Origin: an uncultured Ruminococcus sp.
GTDB lineage: Bacteria; Bacillota; Clostridia; Oscillospirales; Acutalibacteraceae
Length of the DNA stretch: 12,063 nucleotides
Direction: 5' to 3'
Assembly (NCBI GenBank): GCA_902773245.1
Contig: CACYDY010000365.1
Location: forward strand, 1 to 12,063
In this document: in pieces, positions 7,198-12,063 of the stretch
How the letters are laid out: every line of letters begins with the position of its first letter
Position numbering within the stretch: position 1 is the stretch's first letter
The notes under the pieces: model-generated
Told to the model about the DNA's origin: nothing
Seen by the model: the letters and a program-made list of their open reading frames with translations, nothing else
The model's database searches: none
Made by a program: the position numbers and the translations under genes

Positions 7198-8028
7198 TTA
7201 TTCACCCAAACGCTCTTTTACAAGACGGCTTGTTTTCAAAAGCTTTTGAAGAGTATCGCTGTCATTGGCGTCTATTGCGTTTTTTATGGTTGTCATATTG
7301 TTGATCAAAACCGACAGCTCCTCGGACAGCGGCTCTCTGTTGCTTAAAAACAGATCCGTCCAGAGAACCTCGTTGATATTTGCAACTCTCGATACGTCAC
7401 GATAGCTTCCCGCAGAAAACCCCTTGTGATTCGTGCAGCAGGGACTCATTACATAAGCGCAGGCGAGAACATGGGGTATCTGTGAAGTAAACGCTATCAT
7501 TCTGTCATGCTCCGAAGGAGTTGTAATTCTTGTCATTGCGAAGCCTAACTCCATTGCAAGCGATTTTATTGTTTCAACCGACTCTTCTTTTGCTTGGCAC
7601 GGAACGATTATATAGCTGGCATTTTTGAACAGCTCGGGGTCGGACGCTTCATAGGAAAATTTTTCCTTTCCTGCCATCGGGTGAGAGCCGACATATTGAA
7701 GCCCTGTCTTTTCGCATATTTCCGTGAGTCTGCCGCATATCTCGGTTTTTATTCCGCAGACATCGGTTACTATACAGCCCTTTTTGAAATGCGCTGCATT
7801 TTCGAAAACATAGGATACAATATGCTCGGGATATGTACACATATAAACAACATCTGCTTTTCCCAAGCTTTCTTGATCGCCTATCTCGTGGATCGCTCCG
7901 TCACGCAGAGCCGTTTCGAGAGTTTTCTGAGTTCTGTTGATACCTATAACATGGTGATCTGTATATTTGGAAAATGCTTTTGCAAGAGAACCGCCAATTA
8001 TGCCAAGTCCTACAATAACTATATTCAT
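7198..8028 (-). CDS. tyrA: Prephenate dehydrogenase (TyrA)
   Basis: Oxidative decarboxylation of prephenate to 4-hydroxyphenylpyruvate, the tyrosine branch opposite PheA. The 276 residues form an N-terminal Rossmann domain with GLGIIGGS at 7-14 and an all-helical C-terminal domain. G114-SHPMAG carries the conserved His116, and SYRDVSRVA (208-216) is in the substrate region. There is no ACT or chorismate mutase domain, so no built-in feedback domain is visible. After the second strand the sequence is GINRT (29-33) rather than the acidic residue usual in NAD-using enzymes; this could favour NADP (inference). A GAGG site lies about 10 nt before the ATG. The MITE-like element lies directly upstream. 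Confidence 0.92.
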   Translation of the reverse strand: MNIVIVGLGIIGGSLAKAFSKYTDHHVIGINRTQKTLETALRDGAIHEIGDQESLGKADVVYMCTYPEHIVSYVFENAAHFKKGCIVTDVCGIKTEICGRLTEICEKTGLQYVGSHPMAGKEKFSYEASDPELFKNASYIIVPCQAKEESVETIKSLAMELGFAMTRITTPSEHDRMIAFTSQIPHVLACAYVMSPCCTNHKGFSAGSYRDVSRVANINEVLWTDLFLSNREPLSEELSVLINNMTTIKNAIDANDSDTLQKLLKTSRLVKERLGE

Positions 8029-8059
8029 TTATTTTCAACCTCATAAACACATTTTTTAT

Positions 8060-8261
8060 ATTTATTATCACTATCTACAACTTAAGGATTTGTTTCTGTC
8101 GATCCAAAGCTTTGGTTATATTTAACATTTATTGACGTCACCCATACCCCCTTTCCCTCAAGGGAAAGGGGGCTAAAGTGTGGCGGGCGAAGCCCGCCAC
8201 ATATCGGGGCTTACGCCCCGATCCCTGTATACCTCTTAAGCTGCGGACAGTGATTTATTAT
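8060..8261. repeat. 9-bp target-site duplication flanking the MITE-like element
   Basis: ATTTATTAT occurs at 8060-8068 and at 8253-8261, in direct orientation and immediately outside both ends of the 8069-8252 element. The match is 9 of 9. The right copy contains the stop codon of the glycosyltransferase gene (8258-8260). Confidence 0.85.
8069..8252. mobile_element. 184-bp MITE-like non-autonomous element with hairpins
   Basis: No coding capacity. Left terminus CACTATCTACAACTTAAG (8069-8086) and right terminus CTTAAGCTGCGGACAGTG (8235-8252) are inverted repeats of each other at 14 of 18 positions, and a perfect 9-bp direct repeat flanks them. Inside are a palindrome CCAAAGCTTTGG (8104-8115) and TGACGTCA (8133-8140), then three hairpins. 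Hairpin 1 is 11 bp (8147-8157 with 8162-8172), hairpin 2 is 9 bp GTGGCGGGC (8180-8188 with 8192-8200), and hairpin 3 is 8 bp ATCGGGGC (8203-8210 with 8215-8222). No T-tract follows any hairpin in the direction of the operon, so they are not classic terminators. The element is much richer in GC than its surroundings. The mobilising transposase is not in the window. Confidence 0.85.
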
Positions 8262-9697
8262 TTCTCCACCGCATGGTAATAAAACATCATCATTACATAC
8301 ACAAAAACAGACAGACCGCAAAATACAGTCATTACTTTTTTCGCATAGTCGTTGATCTTTTTGTAAATTACGCTTCGGCTGTCTGCGCCGGAATCCAGCA
8401 TCATTCCGATAACTGCCGCGCCCACAAAAATCAACGGCACACAATATCTCATATTCTCGGTGCAGACATGAGGAAAATGTATGCAGAAATTTATATAATT
8501 ACCAAAAACCACTAAAGCCACTCCTGTGAGCAGGATCTTGTCGTGTAATTTTACATTTTTGTTTTTTATCCACATTAAAACAAATCCTGCGACTGACAAA
8601 AGCGAAAGTATTATTCCGCAGACAAACAAAGCCGTGCAAAAAGACTGCAATGTTATACTCTTTTTGAAAAACGTTTGTTCGTCAAACATAGCGTTTTTCC
8701 ACAACGCTATAACAGGGTTGAACTCATTGTACGAAGCGCCGCTCCATTCCCACTGTGTGAAAGGCGACATAAACTGAAACGGTTTCCAGTTGAGAAGTCT
8801 TTCCATGGGCGGCTTGTCGATATACTGCCCTGAATCCTTCGAAAGCAGCGGCACATAATTTATCGGAACATCAAATTTTATCAAGTTTCTTATCGACCAG
8901 AACATACCTATCGGCACACATATCAGACCGAATACAAAAAACTGCGGTATAAGCTTTTTATATTCCTTTCTGAACTTTATTAATATATACAAGAACACCG
9001 CCGCCACACCGGGCGCAAGCAATCCAACCGAAAGCTTTGTAAACATTCCCAGTCCGATCGAAAAAGCCGTCAGGATAATGCTTGACCATTTTCTTTCTCT
9101 TGCCCACTTTGATGTGAAGTACAATGACAGCATTCCGAACAAAGATGACAGCATATCATTATTCAGGCTGCCCGACATTATTATCAAAGTCGGGTGGAAT
9201 GTTACTATCGCTGTGCAAAGCTGCAAGGTTCTCGGCTTTAAGTCAAACAGCTCAAGCGTTTTGAACGAAAACAACGCAAACAGCGACGAGTATATAACCG
9301 TTAAATACTGCAGTGACCCTACTCCGCTTGTTTCGGGAGAAAAACCGAGAAGTTTAGCCGCCGTAAGCCATAAAGCGCATATTATATGGTGCAGCGGCGG
9401 GTGATAAAACTGAAATTTATCCCTCGGATCAAAATTGGGCAGAGCGTGATTTTCAAACAGATAGGTAATGTATTCTCCGTGTCCCGAATTATGCTCAAAA
9501 AAATCGTGAACATCATGCTGTCTTGTTCCGACATCGGTGTAGGAAATATAGATTATTCTCAATAAAACGCCGCTGAGCAGAATAAGATAACAAACAAGTT
9601 TGTCCGTTAACATATTTTTCTTTTTGTAATATATTCCTATGAAAAGCGGCGCAAAAAGCATTAACGTCATTAATGCCGGCACGAAATACAAAGTCAT
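8258..9697 (-). CDS. GT-C fold membrane glycosyltransferase (PMT/ArnT-like)
   Basis: Polytopic membrane protein of 479 residues with roughly ten to twelve hydrophobic helices. Features of the GT-C/GT39-like group: helix one, then a first outer loop with acidic and His residues (D55, H61-D62, H64-D65), HPPLHH at 99-104, HP at 168-169, SLNND at 177-181 and a late MRYCVPL (416-422). Such enzymes move a sugar from a polyprenyl-phosphate donor to a protein, lipid or glycan on the outer face of the membrane; the substrate here is unknown. Translation probably starts at the ATG at 9697, although its AAGGAGA site (9711-9717) is 13 nt away, longer than usual. It sits between aroK and tyrA without an evident metabolic link. 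Its stop codon lies in the MITE target duplication. Confidence 0.8.
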   Translation of the reverse strand: MTLYFVPALMTLMLFAPLFIGIYYKKKNMLTDKLVCYLILLSGVLLRIIYISYTDVGTRQHDVHDFFEHNSGHGEYITYLFENHALPNFDPRDKFQFYHPPLHHIICALWLTAAKLLGFSPETSGVGSLQYLTVIYSSLFALFSFKTLELFDLKPRTLQLCTAIVTFHPTLIIMSGSLNNDMLSSLFGMLSLYFTSKWARERKWSSIILTAFSIGLGMFTKLSVGLLAPGVAAVFLYILIKFRKEYKKLIPQFFVFGLICVPIGMFWSIRNLIKFDVPINYVPLLSKDSGQYIDKPPMERLLNWKPFQFMSPFTQWEWSGASYNEFNPVIALWKNAMFDEQTFFKKSITLQSFCTALFVCGIILSLLSVAGFVLMWIKNKNVKLHDKILLTGVALVVFGNYINFCIHFPHVCTENMRYCVPLIFVGAAVIGMMLDSGADSRSVIYKKINDYAKKVMTVFCGLSVFVYVMMMFYYHAVEK

Positions 9698-9750
9698 TAT
9701 ATTTTCATATTCTCCTTAATAGATCTGATAGTATTAATAACATTCTTCTG

Positions 9751-10263
9751 TCATTGCCTTGAATTGTAAAGATTCATGACCTGAATGCATACCTTTCTGG
9801 GCGATTCCTCGGCGTCTATTACATAATCCGCCGCCCTGTTGTAAAGCGGTATCCTTTGGGAAAGCATCATTTTCACTGCTTTTTCTTTGTCATCTCTTTG
9901 AAGAAGAGGACGGCTTGTGTCGTTTTTCAAACGCTGCAGCACCGTGTTCGAAGATACGTTCAAAAGAAACACCATTCCGCTTTTCTTCAGCTCTTTAACG
10001 TTCGCATCTTTCAGAAGAGTTCCCCCTCCTGTGGAGATAACGGTAGCCCTGAGCCCCGAAAGCTCTTTACAAACCTTCAACTCAAGCTCCCTGAAATACT
10101 CCTCTCCCTTTTGCGCAAAGATCTCCGAGATTGTCATTCCCTCTTTTTGCTCAATATATGTATCAGTATCTATAAACCGCATACCCATTTTTTCGGAAAG
10201 CAGTCTGCCTATTGTGCTTTTTCCGCTTCCCATAAATCCGCACAATACTATATTTTTTCTCAT
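9751..10263 (-). CDS. aroK: Shikimate kinase
   Basis: Phosphorylates shikimate at the 3-OH with ATP. The 170-residue P-loop kinase has Walker A GFMGSGKST at 9-17, the substrate and Mg-binding D32-T-D34, R58 (FRELE), the GGG loop at 79-81, the lid arginine R118 (SRPLL) and R137 in RIPLYNRAAD. All key shikimate-binding residues are present. Its ATG overlaps the aroE stop in an ATGA arrangement (10260-10263), and AAGGAG lies 8 nt before the start inside aroE, so translational coupling to aroE is likely. The glycosyltransferase gene follows after 53 nt. Confidence 0.94.
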   Translation of the reverse strand: MRKNIVLCGFMGSGKSTIGRLLSEKMGMRFIDTDTYIEQKEGMTISEIFAQKGEEYFRELELKVCKELSGLRATVISTGGGTLLKDANVKELKKSGMVFLLNVSSNTVLQRLKNDTSRPLLQRDDKEKAVKMMLSQRIPLYNRAADYVIDAEESPRKVCIQVMNLYNSRQ

Positions 10264-11114
10264 TTATTAAGCTCCTTAAAGCAATCCTGCGCAAGCTGTT
10301 CTATATCTTTCGGATCAAAGCTTGAACCGTTCCATATCGTCTGAGCGGCGGCTGCCTGATAAACGAGCATTGTCATGCCCGAAATTGCGCTGATACCCAT
10401 TGCTCTTGCTTTTTTTACAAGAAGCGTGTCCGTCGGATTGTAGACAGCGTCAAATACAGCCTTTGATTTTGATATCACCTCGTCGGACACGGCGCAGGCA
10501 TCTGTTTTGGGAAACATTCCGATCGGTGTTGCATTCACGAGAAGATCGCTTTCCGCATTAAATTCCGACGTTTCAAAAACCTCTGCCGTACCGCTGCCGT
10601 AACGCTCATTCAGCGTTTTTGCAAAAGTCTTGGCGTTTTCGAGCGCAGCTTTGCATTCGAGAATATTCAGCCGGCAGCCGTTTTTTACACAGGTGTTGGC
10701 GAATACTCTTCCTACTCCTCCGCAGCCGATTATTGTTACTTTTTCGCCGAAGTCTATTCCCGCATTTTTCAGCGCAGTTTCAAAGCCTATTCCGTCGGTA
10801 GTGTAACCCTTTGATGTGTATGTTCCGTCGGAGTGTCTATTGAACGCTACCGTGTTGACCGAACCGTAAAGCTCGGCTGTTTCGTCTTTTTCCGTCAAAA
10901 GGCGCATTACCGCCTGCTTGTGCGGTATCGTTGCGTTAAATCCGTCAAGCTTTGAGAGGGTTTTGTCGAACTGCTCGTCAAGCTCCTCGGGGGCTATGTC
11001 ATAAACTCCGTATTCTCCTTCGATACCCGACAGCGCAAGCAGCCTTGTATGAATGAACGGTGATAATGTGTGACCGATCGGGTGACCTATCACTCCGTAA
11101 TGCTTTTTGCTCAT
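10260..11114 (-). CDS. aroE: Shikimate dehydrogenase
   Basis: Reduces 3-dehydroshikimate to shikimate. From the chosen ATG at 11114 the protein is 284 residues, normal for AroE, and begins MSKKHYGVIGHPIGHTLSP. A longer frame runs up to an ATG at 11255, but that codon is upstream of the predicted transcription start (near 11217) and its extra residues are unlike AroE. Motifs: HTLSP 15-19, GFNATIPHK 58-66 with catalytic Lys66, GSVNT 84-88, Asp107 (TTDG), nucleotide loop GCGGVGR 130-136, NATPIGM 194-200 and Gln253. After the second Rossmann strand the sequence is LECKAAL (152-158) instead of the NRT motif usual for NADP enzymes. The ribosome binding site is weak (GAAGTGA). It is the first gene of the operon. 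Confidence 0.93.
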   Translation of the reverse strand: MSKKHYGVIGHPIGHTLSPFIHTRLLALSGIEGEYGVYDIAPEELDEQFDKTLSKLDGFNATIPHKQAVMRLLTEKDETAELYGSVNTVAFNRHSDGTYTSKGYTTDGIGFETALKNAGIDFGEKVTIIGCGGVGRVFANTCVKNGCRLNILECKAALENAKTFAKTLNERYGSGTAEVFETSEFNAESDLLVNATPIGMFPKTDACAVSDEVISKSKAVFDAVYNPTDTLLVKKARAMGISAISGMTMLVYQAAAAQTIWNGSSFDPKDIEQLAQDCFKELNK

Positions 11115-11217
11115 GTTATCACTTCTCTCTGTAAAATTTCGTAGTTGAAAACTATTATTATGACATCTTTTTCGTGTCATTCTCCATTGTTTTTTTATTC
11201 TGCAAAAATCGCAGATA
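11115..11217 (-). promoter_or_regulatory. aroE leader with two small hairpins
   Basis: The predicted leader is about 103 nt. It would begin with a 5-bp hairpin TCTGC/GCAGA (11211-11215 with 11199-11203, 7-nt loop) almost at the 5' end, followed by a 6-bp hairpin ATGACA/TGTCAT (11175-11180 with 11160-11165, 9-nt loop). Neither is followed by a T-tract. The loops do not match the hexaloop expected for ANTAR targets. No T-box element and no peptide rich in aromatic codons is seen. Confidence 0.35.
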
Positions 11218-11223
11218 TATATA

Positions 11224-11252
11224 ATTATACCGCAAAATCCTCTGTATTTCAA
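11224..11252 (-). promoter_or_regulatory. Sigma-A-type promoter of the aromatic operon
   Basis: On the minus strand: TTGAAA (11247-11252), a 17-nt spacer, TATAAT (11224-11229), nearly perfect. The expected start is near 11217. No equally good promoter was found inside the downstream cluster, so it probably drives aroE through the ANTAR gene. Confidence 0.75.
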
Positions 11253-11270
11253 CATAGATATTGCGGTATA
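11226..11270. promoter_or_regulatory. Inverted-repeat operator candidate around the aroE promoter
   Basis: TATACCGCAA (11226-11235) and TTGCGGTATA (11261-11270) are perfect 10-bp inverted repeats with a 25-nt spacer. One arm overlaps the -10 hexamer and the other lies just upstream of the -35. The upstream arm and most of the spacer are not transcribed from the predicted start, which favours a DNA operator over an RNA hairpin. The repressor is unknown. Confidence 0.55.
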
Positions 11271-11323
11271 TTAAAGTTTTATATTCTGATTTTGAGATTA
11301 TTGTTCGAATTTAGAATTAATAC

Positions 11324-11935
11324 TCAATCTGCTCCGACGGGTGAGCTGTACGATGTAAAGTTCACCATGGGATTGGATGGGTCATATTTTATGCCGATAG
11401 TTTTTCCGACTTTGATATCTTCGCTTTCCTCATACACAAAACATTTCCCGTAAAAAACATTACCGGGACTTCCAACGCTGAACTCATATCTGACGTTATA
11501 TCTGAATTTTTCGATATCCTTTGGCGGTTCGTCAGGTGAAAGCTTGTAATCACGATTAAAAGTGCTGTAGCGGTCGTCTTTAATAGTTTTTTTCACATAT
11601 CTTGAATTTGAACCGCCGTATTCTTCGGCATAAAACTCTCTTTCAAAAACTTCCTTATTTTTGTAAACAGGAACATACGGCTTGACGAAATAAGACACCT
11701 TTTCTATGTCGGTGATAGTAGCCTCTGCATTTTGGTAATTATTGTAGCGATCCTGCGATCTTTTGGGACGCTTGTACTTTTGCTGAAACCAAATGAGATA
11801 AATCGTTAATATTACTATCACAATTACAACCAAACCAAGAAGTATAAACGTTACCATGTCGGTTTTTCTTGCGACTTCACGAAGCTTTTCCTGCTCATCG
11901 AGCAAAAAGAATAAACAAAACGCACCTATAGTCAT
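11324..11935 (-). CDS. Single-TM protein with DUF3592-like C-terminal domain
   Basis: Protein of 203 residues: a short hydrophobic N-terminus (3-12), a charged helix, one clear TM helix at about 27-49, a basic Tyr/Asn-rich linker (51-69), and a beta-rich domain at about 68-195. The ending VGKTIGIKYDPSNPMVNF resembles the GxxVxVxYDPxNP signature of DUF3592 proteins, whose function is not known. The start at 11935 has a strong AAAGGAGG site (11946-11953) 10 nt upstream. An ATG at 11943 is too close to that site and its frame stops after three codons. No strong terminator separates it from the aroE promoter region, so some read-through is possible. The family assignment is by motif only. Confidence 0.75.
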   Translation of the reverse strand: MTIGAFCLFFLLDEQEKLREVARKTDMVTFILLGLVVIVIVILTIYLIWFQQKYKRPKRSQDRYNNYQNAEATITDIEKVSYFVKPYVPVYKNKEVFEREFYAEEYGGSNSRYVKKTIKDDRYSTFNRDYKLSPDEPPKDIEKFRYNVRYEFSVGSPGNVFYGKCFVYEESEDIKVGKTIGIKYDPSNPMVNFTSYSSPVGAD

Positions 11936-11968
11936 AGACCCATGACCTCCTTTGATCCAAAAATTTAT

Positions 11969-12002
11969 ATTTTGAGATTATTTTGAATTTATTAATTAAA
12001 AA
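11969..12002. repeat. Second copy of a direct repeat also found at 11289-11322
   Basis: ATTTTGAGATTATT occurs at 11289-11302 and 11969-11982. After a 2-nt length difference both continue GAATTTA and then an AATTAA-rich stretch. The two copies flank the DUF3592-like gene in the same orientation. The second one ends at the edge of the MITE-like element. Confidence 0.5.
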
Positions 12003-12063
12003 CACTATCAACAACTTAAGAGTAGAGTGAATGTATGCAGGGTTCGGGGCGACAGCCCCGATA
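12003..12063. mobile_element. End of a second MITE-like copy, cut by the window edge
   Basis: CACTATCAACAACTTAAG (12003-12020) matches the left terminus of the 8069 element at 17 of 18 positions. Farther in it resembles the right end of that element read in reverse: CTTAAGAG, then GTAT(A/G)CAGGG, then a hairpin TCGGGGC (12044-12050) with GCCCCGA (12055-12061). The copy is therefore in the opposite orientation to the first. The rest lies outside the window. Confidence 0.75.

Noticed and set aside
8147..8222. Hairpins as intrinsic terminators or a riboswitch
   Set aside because: No T-tract follows in either direction, and the TIRs and 9-bp duplication explain the block better as a mobile element.
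8069..8252. CRISPR or CRISPR-like repeats
   Set aside because: There are three different palindromes, no repeated unit with spacers, and no cas genes nearby.
9856..10344. Long plus-strand frame opposite aroK
   Set aside because: It is antisense to a clear shikimate kinase and has no start signals or domain character. The other opposite-strand frames across the aromatic operon are rejected for the same reason.
11160..11215. aroE leader hairpins as a target of the ANTAR protein
   Set aside because: Two hairpins with a linker are suggestive, but the loops are 7 and 9 nt and lack the A1/G4 hexaloop pattern. No overlapping terminator is present.
10260..11255. 331-aa version of AroE starting at 11255
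   Set aside because: The start lies upstream of the predicted transcription start, overlaps the promoter, and adds 47 residues unlike AroE. The 284-residue form from 11114 has the family's normal N-terminus.
11115..11323. T-box leader or aromatic leader peptide before aroE
   Set aside because: The leader is only about 100 nt, lacks a TGGNACCGCG-like motif and a terminator, and has no short frame rich in Phe, Tyr or Trp codons.

Overview
The window reads as a chromosome segment from a moderately AT-rich Gram-positive anaerobe of the class Clostridia, most like the Ruminococcaceae/Oscillospiraceae. The reasons are strong AGGAGG-type ribosome binding sites, sigma-A promoters with 17-nt spacers, a fused chorismate mutase-prephenate dehydratase, the clostridial type of AroA loop, and an ANTAR regulator with a degenerate receiver. 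This placement is inferred from sequence character, not from a search. I see no rRNA, tRNA, CRISPR array or transposase gene.

Left part (1-3050). A two-TM surface protein with a Q/N/P repeat tail runs off the left edge on the minus strand. Divergent from it, a strong promoter drives a 51-aa membrane peptide, then a hairpin terminator, then a PAP2 lipid phosphatase. Convergent with PAP2 is a diacylglycerol-kinase-family lipid kinase with its own promoter.

Central and right part (3061-11217). This is one long minus-strand aromatic amino acid cluster, in transcription order aroE, aroK, a GT-C membrane glycosyltransferase, tyrA, aroA, aroC, pheA (chorismate mutase-prephenate dehydratase-ACT) and an ANTAR RNA-binding regulator, closed by a terminator-like hairpin. 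Together the enzymes run from 3-dehydroshikimate to chorismate, then to prephenate and on to phenylpyruvate and 4-hydroxyphenylpyruvate. DAHP synthase, 3-dehydroquinate synthase and dehydroquinase are not in the window. The operon starts at a near-consensus promoter in front of aroE. That promoter is bracketed by a perfect 10-bp inverted repeat that looks like an operator.

The most unusual object is a 184-bp non-coding element (8069-8252) between the glycosyltransferase gene and tyrA. It has 18-bp imperfect terminal inverted repeats, three GC-rich hairpins and a perfect 9-bp target-site duplication (ATTTATTAT) that includes the stop codon of the upstream gene. It is a MITE-like element inserted into the operon. 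The end of a second copy, in the opposite orientation, begins at 12003 and runs off the right edge. Between that copy and aroE lies a single-TM protein with a DUF3592-like C-terminus.
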